From assembly GCF_019710575.1 (NCBI RefSeq), contig NZ_JAHWFK010000025.1:1-64000 (forward strand): a stretch of DNA of 64,000 bases. The letters run 5' to 3'. The stretch is from Paractinoplanes polyasparticus. GTDB taxonomy: Bacteria; Actinomycetota; Actinomycetes; Mycobacteriales; Micromonosporaceae. Made by a program: the position numbers and the translations under genes. The notes beneath the pieces were generated by a model that saw only the letters and a program-made list of their open reading frames with translations, did no database searches and had not been told where the DNA came from. This document shows, piece by piece, positions 33,450-42,947 of this stretch. Within the stretch, counting starts at the first letter, position 1, and each line of letters starts with the position of its first letter.

Positions 33450-34366
33450 TGCAGAACTACCGAGCGGGTCAGGTTGCGCGGGTGGTCGGGGTCGAGCCCC
33501 TGGCTGGTGGCGAGCAGCACGGCCACCCGCTGGGCGACGATCAGGTCGGCCATCGGGTCGAGCGGGGCGCGGCCGCCGCACCAGCTGCCGAGGGCCGCGT
33601 AGCCGCCGTGGTGACGGCTGTGCACGAACAGGGCGCCGGTCGCCTCGACCTCGTCGGCCAGGCCGGTCGGGATGTCGCCGAACGCCCACACCGCGCGACG
33701 CGGCGCGGCGATGGCGATCGGGCCGTGCCGGTAGTCCATCGCCTGGTAGGCCTCGGCCCAGTAGCCGGCGGCCTCGCGGCACTTGAGCGCGGCCTCCTCG
33801 GCCAGGCCGACGGTCCAGCCCCGGCCCAGGAAGGTGATCTGCTCGGCCAGGGCCGGGTGCACCGGCAGCGGCAGGCGGACGGCCACCTCGGCATCGGTGG
33901 CGGCGGATTCGAGGTCCTCGCCGAGGTGCGCTCGGAGCAGCGCGAGAGTGCTGGTGGCGAAGCGGGTCTGCACGACCGACTGCTCGTCGGCGAAGTCGAG
34001 CAGCACGGTCCGGTCGGCGATCCGCGCGGCCGGCTGGGTCTCGTCGGCCGTCAGCACGGTGGTCGGCGTGCCACCCGCGAGGTCGTTGAGCAGGTCGAGG
34101 ACCTCGGTGGTGGTGCCGGAGCGGGTGATCGCGACGACCCGGTCGTACCGGCGGCGGGGGAACTCGGAGGCCTGGAACGCGTCGGTCTCGCCCTGGCCGG
34201 CTTGCTCGCGCAGCGCCGCGTACGACTTGGCCATGAACCACGAGGTCCCGCAGCCGACGACGGCGACCCGCTCGCCGCGCTCCGGCAGGCCGGGGGCGTC
34301 GGCCAGCTTCGCGGCCTGCCTCCAGCACTCCGGCTGGCTGGCGATCTCCGCCTTGACGTACGTCAT
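33446..34366 (-). CDS. SIS-domain sugar isomerase/deaminase-like protein
   Basis: 306 residues, two SIS domains like the isomerase half of GlmS or AgaS. Phosphosugar-binding motifs are VAVVGCGTSWFMAKSYAAL and AITRSGTTTEVLDLL in the first domain, and FLGRGWTVGLAEEAALKCREA in the second, followed by YRHGPIA. It probably converts the amino-sugar phosphate made by NagA, taking the place of NagB. First gene of the operon; ATG 34366 has AAGGGTGG upstream. Transcribed divergently from a DeoR regulator. Confidence 0.87.
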   Translation of the reverse strand: MTYVKAEIASQPECWRQAAKLADAPGLPERGERVAVVGCGTSWFMAKSYAALREQAGQGETDAFQASEFPRRRYDRVVAITRSGTTTEVLDLLNDLAGGTPTTVLTADETQPAARIADRTVLLDFADEQSVVQTRFATSTLALLRAHLGEDLESAATDAEVAVRLPLPVHPALAEQITFLGRGWTVGLAEEAALKCREAAGYWAEAYQAMDYRHGPIAIAAPRRAVWAFGDIPTGLADEVEATGALFVHSRHHGGYAALGSWCGGRAPLDPMADLIVAQRVAVLLATSQGLDPDHPRNLTRSVVLQ

Positions 34367-34551
34367 GGGCCACCCTTCACCCGCGTGCGCATAAGCGCTC
34401 GGTACCCAGTACTTTCGAGCGTCATTCTGCGTGGAAGCCCGGCGGGGATGCAACCATCGTCGCCGCACCGCGCAGGGCTGATCTTTGCTTCGCGGGCTTT
34501 CGCGCACTAATGTGCACACTCTTATCACGGAACGTGCAGCGGGGAGTCTGG
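34367..34551. promoter_or_regulatory. Divergent promoter region between the amino-sugar operon and deoR-like gene
   Basis: Holds an 8-bp palindrome TGTGCACA (34511-34518) within CGCACTAATGTGCACACTC, and GTAC-CCA-GTAC near 34401-34411. Either could be the operator for the divergent DeoR-type regulator. Confidence 0.5.
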
Positions 34552-35337
34552 GTGGACCGGTACGCGCGGTGGAATGCCCTGCTCGAGTTGCTCGCCGAGA
34601 GCGGCCGGGTCAGCGTCGAGGACGCGGCCGCCCGGCTCGACGTCTCGCAGGCCACCATCCGCCGTGACTTCGACCAGCTCGCCCAGCAGCAGATGATCAC
34701 CAGGACGCGCGGCGGCGCGGTCGCCAACGGCGTCTCGTACGACCTGCCGCTGCGCTACAAGAGCGCCAAGCACTCGGCCGAGAAGCAGCGCATCGGCGAG
34801 GCCGCCGCCGGGCTGGTCACCCCGGGCACGGTCGTCGGGCTCAACGGCGGCACCACCGTCACCGAGGTCGCGCGCGCTCTCGCCGTACGCCCGGATCTGA
34901 ACGCCGGCGGCGACGGCTCCCAGCTCACCGTGGTGACGAACGCGCTGAACATCGCGAACGAGCTGCTGGTCCGCTCGCGCATGAAGATCGTCGTGGCCGG
35001 CGGCGTGGTTCGTCCGCAGTCCTTCGAGGTGGTCGGCCCGCTCGGCGGCGCGCTGCTCAAGGAGGTCACGCTCGACATCGTGCTGCTCGGCGTGGACGCG
35101 GTCGACGTCGAGCTCGGCGCCGCCTCCCACCACGAGGGCGAGGCCGCGATGAACAGCCTGATGGTGGCCCGGGCCAAGCGGGTCGTGGTGATCGCCGACT
35201 CGTCGAAGCTGGGCGGCCACGCGTTCGCCCGGATCTGCCCGATCACCAAGATCGAGACGCTGGTGACCGACTCCGGCGCGCCGGACGACGTCGTCGCGCG
35301 CTTCCGCGAGGCCGGTGTCCACGTCGTCCGGGCGTGA
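34552..35337 (+). CDS. DeoR/GlpR-family transcriptional regulator
   Basis: 261 residues. N-terminal DeoR helix-turn-helix RVSVEDAAARLDVSQATIRR; C-terminal sugar-phosphate sensor with GLNGGTTVTEVARAL, VVTNALNIANELL, LLGVDAVD and VVIADSSKLGGHAFA. It is expected to repress the divergent SIS-ROK-nagA operon until a phosphosugar binds. GTG 34552 is chosen because GGGGAG lies 5 bases upstream; an upstream ATG at 34510 is unlikely. Confidence 0.92.
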   Translation: MDRYARWNALLELLAESGRVSVEDAAARLDVSQATIRRDFDQLAQQQMITRTRGGAVANGVSYDLPLRYKSAKHSAEKQRIGEAAAGLVTPGTVVGLNGGTTVTEVARALAVRPDLNAGGDGSQLTVVTNALNIANELLVRSRMKIVVAGGVVRPQSFEVVGPLGGALLKEVTLDIVLLGVDAVDVELGAASHHEGEAAMNSLMVARAKRVVVIADSSKLGGHAFARICPITKIETLVTDSGAPDDVVARFREAGVHVVRA

Positions 35338-35389
35338 ATACCCGCATTAGTAGCAGCGCATATTGACGGCTCTGTCTAGAGTCTCGCCC

Positions 35390-36382
35390 GTGACTGCCGT
35401 ATTGGAGATAGCCGGGCTGCAGAAGACGTATCGCAGCCGCAAAGGTGTGCGAAGAGCGCTCGACGGTTTCGACATGACTGTCGAGGCGGGCCAGGTGCAC
35501 GGCTTCCTGGGACCCAACGGGTCGGGCAAGACCACCACGTTACGGACGCTGCTCGGACTGATCAGGCCCAACGGCGGCCGGATGGCGATCCTCGGGCGCG
35601 AGGTTCCCGCGAGCCTGCCCGAGGTGGCGGGCCAGGTCGGCGCGATCGTCGAGAGCCCGCAGTTCTTCGGCAACTTCACCGCGCAGGACACCCTCTCGCT
35701 GCTGGCCGACGCGGGCGGGGTGCGCAAGGAGCGGGTCGTCGCCGTCCTCGAGCTGGTCGGCCTGCGCGACCGCGCCAAGGACCGGGTCAAGACGTACTCG
35801 CTCGGCATGAAGCAGCGCCTGGCCGTGGCATCCGCGCTGCTCAAGGAGCCGAAGCTGCTGATTCTGGACGAGCCCGCCAACGGCCTCGACCCGGGTGGCA
35901 TCCGCGAGATGCGCACACTGATGCGCAACCTGGCCGAGTCGGGCATGACCGTCGTGCTCTCCAGCCACATCCTCGGCGAGATCCAGCTGATCTGCGACTC
36001 CGTCACGATCATCTCGGCCGGGCGGCGGGTGGCCGCGGGCTCGGTGGCCGACGTGCTGAAGACCCACACCTCGTTGTCGGTGAAGGTGGCCCTCGAGCCG
36101 GGCGTCGACATGCGTAACGCGATCGAGCTGCTGCGGGCCAACGGCGCCCAGGTGACCGTCGAGCACGACCACTTCACGGTCGGCAACGCCGGCAACCCGG
36201 CCCAGATCACCCGGATCCTCGCCGAGCGGGAGATCTACGTGAGCGAGCTGACGCCGATGTCGGCCGACCTCGAGAGCGTCTTCCTCGAGCTCACCGGCAC
36301 GGCGCCGGTAGAGGGCCAGAACCGCCAGGTCGACCAGTCGGCGGCAGCGCCCGCGCCGGCGAGCGGAGGGTGGGGACAGTGA
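35390..36382 (+). CDS. ABC exporter ATPase
   Basis: 330 residues, DrrA/CcmA-like subfamily. Walker A GPNGSGKTTTLR, signature YSLGMKQRLAVA, Walker B LLILDEPANGLD and a switch His in LSSHILGEIQ. A C-terminal regulatory region follows, ending in a Gln/Ala/Pro tail. GTG 35390 has TAGAGT 7 bases upstream and no SD: leaderless. It overlaps its permease gene as GTGA. Substrate unknown; such pairs export lipids or antibiotics. Confidence 0.9.
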   Translation: MTAVLEIAGLQKTYRSRKGVRRALDGFDMTVEAGQVHGFLGPNGSGKTTTLRTLLGLIRPNGGRMAILGREVPASLPEVAGQVGAIVESPQFFGNFTAQDTLSLLADAGGVRKERVVAVLELVGLRDRAKDRVKTYSLGMKQRLAVASALLKEPKLLILDEPANGLDPGGIREMRTLMRNLAESGMTVVLSSHILGEIQLICDSVTIISAGRRVAAGSVADVLKTHTSLSVKVALEPGVDMRNAIELLRANGAQVTVEHDHFTVGNAGNPAQITRILAEREIYVSELTPMSADLESVFLELTGTAPVEGQNRQVDQSAAAPAPASGGWGQ

Positions 36383-37389
36383 GCCTCTACAGTGCCGAGA
36401 CGCGGCGGCTGACCAAGCGCCGCTTCACCAAGCTCTTCCTGCTGGGCGTGACGTTGATCCTGGCCGCGGTCGCGGCCGGCATGTTCTTCACCAACGAAAA
36501 GGCCGGCCCCGCGCAGATCGCGTCGGCCCAGGCCCAGGCCCAGCAGGACTACCAGCGCTCGCTCGAGCAGTTCCAGCGGGACCAGGCCGCCTGTCAGGCC
36601 GCCCAGGGCACGGCCCAGGCGAGCAACTGGCCGCCGGGCTGCGAGGGCATGATCGAGCCGACCGCCGAGGACTTCCAGGCACAGTGGTACATGCCGCCCA
36701 CGTTCGACTTCCGCGAGAGCTTCCCGGACATGGTCACCACGCTGGCGGCGCTGCTGGCCATGGTCGCGTTCATCGTGGGCGCGTCGTTCGTGGGCGCCGA
36801 GTGGAGCAGCGGCGGCATGATGAACCTGCTGCTCTGGCGGCCTCAGCGGCTGCGCGTGCTGGGCACCAAGCTGGCGGCGCTGCTGGTCTTCTTCACCGCG
36901 CTGACGGTGGTGTTCTCGGCGGTCTGGACCGGGCTGTTCTATCTGATCGCCCAGGCCCGCGGCTCGTCCGAGAGCATGACCTCGGGCGCCTGGCAGTCGA
37001 TCGCGCTGATGGAACTGCGCGGTCTGGCCCTGGTGATCGTGGCCGGGGCGGTCGGCTTCGGCCTGGCCTCGCTGGGCCGGCACACCGCGATGGCGCTGGG
37101 CGTGACGATCGGCGCGGTGATCGTCTTCCAGTTCGGACTCGGGACCGTGCTCTCGCTGGCCAGCGTCAAGTTCGCCGAGGCCTACCTGATCCCGGTCTGG
37201 ATGATCGCGTGGATGGACAAGGAGGTGAAGATCGAGGACTACAACTCCTGCGACTTCTCCTCGGCCAGCGGGTGTGTGCCGGATTCGCTGACGCTGACCT
37301 GGCCGATGGCGGGCGGTGTCCTGGCCGCTGTCTTCGTGGTCATCGTGGTGGCGTCCATGTGGACTATGCGTAGCCGGGACGTCACTTGA
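36379..37389 (+). CDS. ABC exporter permease
   Basis: 336 residues with about six membrane helices; the first (about 20-40) is followed by a 75-residue Gln/Ala-rich extracytoplasmic loop with two Cys. A membrane block (TTLAALLAMVAFIVGASFVGA, then SSGGMMNLLLWRPQRLRVLG) is typical of ABC-2-type permeases. The last loop also carries a Cys pair (NSCDFSSASGCVPDS). GTG 36379 overlaps the ATPase stop. Confidence 0.85.
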   Translation: MSLYSAETRRLTKRRFTKLFLLGVTLILAAVAAGMFFTNEKAGPAQIASAQAQAQQDYQRSLEQFQRDQAACQAAQGTAQASNWPPGCEGMIEPTAEDFQAQWYMPPTFDFRESFPDMVTTLAALLAMVAFIVGASFVGAEWSSGGMMNLLLWRPQRLRVLGTKLAALLVFFTALTVVFSAVWTGLFYLIAQARGSSESMTSGAWQSIALMELRGLALVIVAGAVGFGLASLGRHTAMALGVTIGAVIVFQFGLGTVLSLASVKFAEAYLIPVWMIAWMDKEVKIEDYNSCDFSSASGCVPDSLTLTWPMAGGVLAAVFVVIVVASMWTMRSRDVT

Positions 37390-37410
37390 GGTAACGTCGG
37401 GCGGGGCATG

Positions 37411-37446
37411 CGGGCGGGGGTCGTCAGACTTATGCTGACGGTCCCC
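37411..37446. terminator. Hairpin downstream of the exporter permease
   Basis: GGGG-T-CGTCAG and CTGACG-G-TCCCC pair around ACTTATG. TATGCT inside the loop and arm could also be the -10 of the following DUF3263 gene, so terminator and promoter may overlap. Confidence 0.5.
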
Positions 37447-37487
37447 GCTTCGTACATCTGTGCTCGTCCTTCTTCTGTGGAGCCGTC

Positions 37488-37823
37488 ATGCAGCCCGCCG
37501 CTGACCCGTCCGAAGAGCAGCAGCACATCCCGGCTCCGCGGGCCGAGCCGCTCGCTGAGCCTTCTGCTGCGGCGGAGCCCGCAGCGAAGGCGCCTGCGCT
37601 GAGCGAGCGTGAGCAGCAGATCCTCGCCTTCGAGGCCCGCTGGTGGAAGCACGCCGGCTCGAAGGAACAGGCCATCCGCGACACGTTCAGCCTCGGCTCC
37701 ACGCGTTACTACCAGCTGCTCAACGCTCTGCTCGACAACCCGGCCGCGCTCGAGCACGACCCGGTTCTCGTCGGCCGGCTGCGGCGCCTCCGCTCCAGCA
37801 AAGCAAGGACCCGCCGCCGCTAA
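37488..37823 (+). CDS. DUF3263 protein (small helix-turn-helix-like)
   Basis: 111 residues: a 38-residue Ala/Pro/Glu-rich lead, then the conserved DUF3263 helices LSEREQQILAFEARWWKHAG, AIRDTFSLGSTRYYQLLNAL and LVGRLRRLRSSK. The helix pattern suggests DNA binding. The function in actinobacteria is unknown. ATG 37488 has GGAG 6 bases upstream; the end overlaps the convergent AAA+ gene by 4 bp. Confidence 0.88.
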   Translation: MQPAADPSEEQQHIPAPRAEPLAEPSAAAEPAAKAPALSEREQQILAFEARWWKHAGSKEQAIRDTFSLGSTRYYQLLNALLDNPAALEHDPVLVGRLRRLRSSKARTRRR

Positions 37824-40051
37824 GCCTGGTGCGTTTCCGCGTACGCGGCGAGCCAGGCCACCTGGCCGGGGTCGAGTGACGCCCGTACGCGCCTGCGGGC
37901 CGTGGCCACGTTGGCCGCGGTGACCGTCGTGGCCTCGAGCGACTCGCGCATCGCCGACAGGGCCGACTCCCGGATGAGCGCCGCGCAGTCGGCCGCCGAG
38001 AAGCCCTCCAGCTCGGCCCCCAGCTCGGCCAGGTCGACCTCCTCGTCCAGCGGCACCGACTTGGCCGTCGCCTTGAGGATCTCGGTCCGCGCCTCGGCGT
38101 CCGGCGGTGGCACGTAGACCAGCCGCTCCAGCCGGCCGGGCCGCAGCAGGGCCGGGTCGATCAGGTCGGGCCGGTTCGTCGCGCCGATCACCACCACGTT
38201 GCGCAGGTCTTCCACGCCGTCGAGCTCGGTGAGCAGCGCGGCCACCACCCGGTCGGTGGTGCCGCCGTCGTTGGCCTGCCCGCGGGTGGGTGCCAGCGCG
38301 TCGACCTCGTCCAGGAAGACCAGCGTGGGAGCGGCCTCGCGGGCCCGGCGGAACAGCTCGCGGACCGCGCGTTCGCTGTCGCCGACCCACTTGCTCAGCA
38401 GCTCGGCTCCCTTGACCGAGAGCACGTTGGCCTTGCCGGTGCCGGCGATCGCCTTGACCAGGTAGGTCTTGCCGCAGCCGGGCGGCCCGTAGAGCAGCAC
38501 CCCGCGGGGCGGCGAGACGCCGAGCCGGGCGAACGTGTCGGGGTAGGTCAGCGGCCACAGCACCGACTCGGTCAGCGTCTGCTTGACCTCGACCATGTCG
38601 CCGACGTCGTCCAGGGTCACCGCGGCCACCTCGAGCGTCGAGTCGGCCATCGAGGTCGGCCGCACGACGTCGAGCGCGCCCTCGAAGTCGGCCATGGTGA
38701 CCTGCGCGGGGTCTGGGGACTCGGTGTCGGACTCGCCGTCCTTGTTCTTGTCGGTCTGCCGCAGGGCGGCGCGGACGCCGGCCTCGCGGGCCAGCGCGCC
38801 GAGGTCGGCCGCGACGAATCCCGGAGTGCGCCCGGCGATGTCGTCCAGGCGCACGTCCTCGGCCAGCGGCATGCCACGGGTCAGCACACGCAACTGCTCC
38901 AGCCGCATGGCCGAGTCCGGCAGCGGCACGGCGAGCTGCAGAGCCAGCAGGTCGGGCGAGCGCAACGAGGTGTCGACCGACTCGGGCCGGCTGGTCGTGG
39001 CGACCACCGCCACCCCGGCCCGCAGCGTTTCCTCGAGCACCTGGCGGAAGACGATGGAGATCGGGCCGGGTTCGTCGCGGGGCGCGATGGAATCCACGTC
39101 CGAGAAGAGCAGCACGGTGGCGCCGCCCGCGCGGGCCTCGCGGGCCAGTTCATGCAGACGGCCGGCGGCCGCGGTGTTGGTCAGCGCGGCCAGTCCGGGC
39201 GCCCAGACCTGGACCACGCGCGCCTTGACCTGGGTGGCGACGGCCCGGACGAGCGCCGACTTGCCCGAGCCGGCCGGGCCCGAGACGAGCACGCCGAGCG
39301 AGATCTTGGTGCCCAGGCGGGCCAGCACCTCGCCGTGGTTGAAGCCCAGATCGAGCAGCTCCTCCAGTTCCTTGGCCTGTGAGCGCAGGCCGGGCAGGTC
39401 GTCGATGCTGAGCGGCGGCACCTCGGGATCGGTGGTGGCCGGCTCCTGCGGGCGGGCGGCCGGGCCGGGCACCGGGGTGGAGACGGGACCGTCCTGCCAG
39501 GCGACCACGGTGCCCATGGTGATGACGGCCGCGTCGGAGTCGGTCACCTCGGCCACGGTGAGCAGGGCGACGTTCCACTGATAGCCCAGCCGGTTGCGCA
39601 GCCGCCGGCCGATGTCGGGCATCTGGGGGCGGTCGCCGAGCGGCAGCACGTCCTGCGGGCGCAGCGACACCCGGTCGCCCGTGCTGACCACCTTGCCGAG
39701 CAGGGCGAGCCGCAGGATCTCGGGCGAGACCAACGCGACCACGTCGGCCTCGCCGGCCAGCGTCACCCGGCGGGCCGCCACCGCTGGCTGCCGGGCGATC
39801 GTGACCTGGCCGCCCTCGCGCAGCCCGAGGTTGCCGAGCGTGAGGTCGTCGGCGTAGAGGAACTCGCGGCTGGCGCCGGCTTCGGCCTTGGCCGCTAGCG
39901 CCGCCGTCGTGGTGACACCCCGAAGGCGTACGGGATCACCCGCGTTGATCTCCAACGCGGTCATCACCTCGGGGTGCAGCCGCACGATCCCGCGACGGTC
40001 GTCGAGCCCGGCCGGCCGCAGGGTCGCGGTCAGCTTCAGTTCCTCATCCAC
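37820..40051 (-). CDS. CDC48-like tandem AAA+ ATPase
   Basis: 743 residues. An N-terminal double-psi barrel-type domain (about 1-190) is followed by D1 (Walker A GPAGSGKSALVRA, Walker B-like VLLFSDVDSIAPRD) and D2 (GPPGCGKTYLVKA, VFLDEVDALAP, sensor IGATNRPDLIDPALLRPGR). D1 lacks the Glu of a canonical DEXX box (SDVD instead), so it may bind but not hydrolyse ATP well. Related proteins unfold or remodel substrates. GTG 40051 is the best start because the N-domain begins there; no good SD was seen. Confidence 0.88.
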   Translation of the reverse strand: MDEELKLTATLRPAGLDDRRGIVRLHPEVMTALEINAGDPVRLRGVTTTAALAAKAEAGASREFLYADDLTLGNLGLREGGQVTIARQPAVAARRVTLAGEADVVALVSPEILRLALLGKVVSTGDRVSLRPQDVLPLGDRPQMPDIGRRLRNRLGYQWNVALLTVAEVTDSDAAVITMGTVVAWQDGPVSTPVPGPAARPQEPATTDPEVPPLSIDDLPGLRSQAKELEELLDLGFNHGEVLARLGTKISLGVLVSGPAGSGKSALVRAVATQVKARVVQVWAPGLAALTNTAAAGRLHELAREARAGGATVLLFSDVDSIAPRDEPGPISIVFRQVLEETLRAGVAVVATTSRPESVDTSLRSPDLLALQLAVPLPDSAMRLEQLRVLTRGMPLAEDVRLDDIAGRTPGFVAADLGALAREAGVRAALRQTDKNKDGESDTESPDPAQVTMADFEGALDVVRPTSMADSTLEVAAVTLDDVGDMVEVKQTLTESVLWPLTYPDTFARLGVSPPRGVLLYGPPGCGKTYLVKAIAGTGKANVLSVKGAELLSKWVGDSERAVRELFRRAREAAPTLVFLDEVDALAPTRGQANDGGTTDRVVAALLTELDGVEDLRNVVVIGATNRPDLIDPALLRPGRLERLVYVPPPDAEARTEILKATAKSVPLDEEVDLAELGAELEGFSAADCAALIRESALSAMRESLEATTVTAANVATARRRVRASLDPGQVAWLAAYAETHQA

Positions 40052-40181
40052 GCGTGCAGGCCCCTGTCGGTCGAGCGTCTGATCCCGATGGTCCACGTTA
40101 TCGCCCGGCCGCAGCATCGCCCGCCCGCTTGCTGAGAGGTTTCACAGGCACTGCTCAGACCGCTCAGGCTAGCTTTCATGC

Positions 40182-42947
40182 ATGTCTTGGACGAGCCGGC
40201 TGCGCCGCGCCCTGCCCCGGCCGACCCGCAGGCGCATCATCGCCGGTTCGGCCACTCTCGTGCTCGTCGCCGGGCTGGTCGGCTGGGCGGTGTGGCCCGA
40301 GCGGGACGGGTGGACCACGCAGGACGAGATGATCACCGTGGTCAGCGGGCCCGAGCGCAACGAGAACGTGGCCCTCGACGCCCGGCTCTACCTGCCCCGC
40401 GACCGCGACGGCAAGGTGCCCGCGGTGCTGCTGGCGCACGGCTTCGGCGGCACCAAGGAGTCGGTCAGCAGCGACGCCGAGTCGCTGGCCGAGCGCGGCT
40501 ACGCGGTGCTGACCTACACCGCCCAGGGTTTCGGGCGCAGCGGCGGCCAGATCCACCTGAACAGCCCGGACTACGAGGTGCGGGACGCTCAGGGCCTGCT
40601 CGACTGGCTCGCGGCCCGGCCCGAGATCCGGACCGACGCGGCCGGCGACCCACGGGTGGGCGTGGTCGGCGGGTCGTACGGCGGGGCGCTGGCCCTGATG
40701 CTGGCCGGTCAGGATCCGCGGGTCGACGCGATCGTCCCCTCGATCACCTGGAACGACCTGACCAACGTCTTCCTGCCGCAGTCGGCCGACACGTCGGCCA
40801 CCGGCGTCTTCAAGAAGGGCTGGGCCGGCGTCTTCTTCGGCAACGGCGGCACGGTGCCGGCCGACGGGGCCGCCGCACCACCGCCGACCGGCATCACCAT
40901 CGACCCGGCCTGCGGGCGGTTCGCCGCCGATGTGTGCAAGGCCTACCTCGACGTGGCCACCACCGGCAGCCCCGAGGCGTCGACGCTCGACCTGCTGCGC
41001 CGGTCGAGCCCGGCCGGCACGGTGGGACAGATCAAGGCGCCCACGCTGCTCGTGCAGGGCGCGGTCGACACGCTCTTCCCGCTCAGCGAGGCCGACGCCA
41101 ACGCCCGTTCGATCGCGGCCACCGGCACGCCGGTGCGGGTCGCCTGGTTCACCGGCGGGCACGACGGCGGGGCCGGGCCGCAGAGCGACCAGGACAGGGT
41201 GAAGTTCCTGACCGTGCAGTGGCTCGACCACTACGTGAAGGGCGAGGGCGACGCGCCGTCCGACAGCTTCACCTACTCGCGGGTGGCCGGCTTCAGCGCG
41301 CTCGACCGGGATCTCGTCACGAACGGCTACTCGACCGACGCGTACCCGGGACTGGCCGGAACCGGCCGGACCGAGCTCGAGCTCGAGGGCCCGGCGCAGC
41401 CGATCGCCAACCCGCCCAACGGCAACCCCGGCGCCATCTCGTCGCTGCCCGGCACCGGCGGACGGCTGAGTCAGCTGCTCTCCGGTGTCGCGGCCGACAT
41501 CCCGGGCCAGTTCGCGACGTTCGAGACCCGGCCCGTGGGCTCGGCGATCGACGTGGTCGGGGCGCCCGCCGTCCGGCTTCGGGCCGCCTCGCCGACCGGT
41601 GAGGCCACACTGTTCGTCAAGCTCTACGACGTCGACGAGTCCGGCACGCCGACGCTGAGCGCGGGGCTGGTCGCCCCGGTGCGGCTCACCGAGCTGCCCA
41701 CCTCGGTCGAGCAGGCGCAGGAGCGCACGATCCGGCTGCCGGCCATCGTGCGGCGGATCGAGGCCGGTCACACCGTACGGGTCGTGGTGGCCACGACCGA
41801 CCAGGCCTTCCTGTCGCCGGTGCAGCCGGCGACGTACACGGTGCAGGTCGCCTCCGCCCTCGAACTGCCGACCGCTGTGGGCACGCCGATCGCCAACCCG
41901 CAAACCATCTGGCGCTACGTGCTGGCCGGCCTCCTCGGGGCGATCGTGCTCGGTCTGGCCGTGCTGCTGCTCGTGCGGCGCCGGCGCGCCCGCGGGCAGC
42001 ACGAGCCGACCCTGCCCGAGTTCGCACAGACGCCGCTCGTGGTCCGCAAGCTGCGCAAGGCGTACGGGGACGGGTTCGTCGCCGTCGAGGAGATCAGCTT
42101 CACGGTCGAGCGCGGCCAGGTGGTCGGGCTGCTCGGGCCGAACGGCGCCGGCAAGACCACGACGCTGCGGGTGCTGATGGGCCTGACCATGCCGACCGCG
42201 GGCGACGCGCTGGTGTTCGGCCACCGGCTGGAGCCCGGCTCCCCGGTGCTGTCGCGGGTCGGGGCGCTCGTCGAGGGGCCCGGCTTCCTGCCGCACCTGA
42301 CCGGGCTGGAAAACCTGCACGCGTACTGGAAGGCGACCGGCCGGCCGTGGGCGGACGCCCGCTTCGACGAGGCGCTGGAGATCGCCGGGCTGGGCGACTC
42401 GATCCACCGGCGTACCAAGAAATACAGCCACGGCATGCGCCAGCGGCTCGCCATCGCCCAGGCCATGCTCGGCCTGCCCGAGCTGCTGGTGCTCGACGAG
42501 CCGACCGACGGGCTCGACCCGCCGCAGATCGCCGAGATGCGCCGGGTGCTCAAGCGGTACGCCACCGACGGCCGGGCGGTCCTGGTCTCCAGCCACCTGC
42601 TGGCCGAGGTGGAACAGACCTGTACGCATGCTGTCGTGGTCAACAAGGGCCGGATCGTGGCCTCCGGCCCGGTCGAGGAAATCGTCGGCGAATCCCCGTC
42701 GGTGCAGCTGGAGGTGTCCGACGTGCCGGCCGCCGAGCGGGTGCTCGACGAGCTGGGCGTGCGCTCGGTGCTGCCCGACGGGCCGTCGGGACTGATCGTC
42801 GACATGAACGGCACGCCCCGCTCCGAGGTGGTGGCGTCGCTGGTCCGGGCGGGGGTCGCCGTCGACCGGGTGGTGCCGCGGCGAAGGCTCGAGGACGCCT
42901 TCCTCGCGCTGGTGGGGGACAACTCGCGGGGGAGTGGGGACCGATGA
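40182..42947 (+). CDS. Fusion of S15-type alpha/beta hydrolase and ABC ATPase
   Basis: 921 residues. Helix 1 (about 18-37) anchors an external alpha/beta hydrolase resembling X-Pro dipeptidyl peptidases and CocE: Ser165 in GVVGGSYGGALAL, Asp in QGAVDTLFP and His in TGGHDGG, followed by a jelly-roll-like domain to about 560. A second transmembrane helix (about 577-600) returns to the cytoplasm, where an ABC domain (from about 616) has GPNGAGKTTT, YSHGMRQRLAIAQ and LLVLDEPTDGLD. The partner permease gene overlaps as ATGA. The hydrolase may process what the pump exports. TAGCTT lies 6 bases before ATG 40182: leaderless. Confidence 0.88.
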   Translation: MSWTSRLRRALPRPTRRRIIAGSATLVLVAGLVGWAVWPERDGWTTQDEMITVVSGPERNENVALDARLYLPRDRDGKVPAVLLAHGFGGTKESVSSDAESLAERGYAVLTYTAQGFGRSGGQIHLNSPDYEVRDAQGLLDWLAARPEIRTDAAGDPRVGVVGGSYGGALALMLAGQDPRVDAIVPSITWNDLTNVFLPQSADTSATGVFKKGWAGVFFGNGGTVPADGAAAPPPTGITIDPACGRFAADVCKAYLDVATTGSPEASTLDLLRRSSPAGTVGQIKAPTLLVQGAVDTLFPLSEADANARSIAATGTPVRVAWFTGGHDGGAGPQSDQDRVKFLTVQWLDHYVKGEGDAPSDSFTYSRVAGFSALDRDLVTNGYSTDAYPGLAGTGRTELELEGPAQPIANPPNGNPGAISSLPGTGGRLSQLLSGVAADIPGQFATFETRPVGSAIDVVGAPAVRLRAASPTGEATLFVKLYDVDESGTPTLSAGLVAPVRLTELPTSVEQAQERTIRLPAIVRRIEAGHTVRVVVATTDQAFLSPVQPATYTVQVASALELPTAVGTPIANPQTIWRYVLAGLLGAIVLGLAVLLLVRRRRARGQHEPTLPEFAQTPLVVRKLRKAYGDGFVAVEEISFTVERGQVVGLLGPNGAGKTTTLRVLMGLTMPTAGDALVFGHRLEPGSPVLSRVGALVEGPGFLPHLTGLENLHAYWKATGRPWADARFDEALEIAGLGDSIHRRTKKYSHGMRQRLAIAQAMLGLPELLVLDEPTDGLDPPQIAEMRRVLKRYATDGRAVLVSSHLLAEVEQTCTHAVVVNKGRIVASGPVEEIVGESPSVQLEVSDVPAAERVLDELGVRSVLPDGPSGLIVDMNGTPRSEVVASLVRAGVAVDRVVPRRRLEDAFLALVGDNSRGSGDR

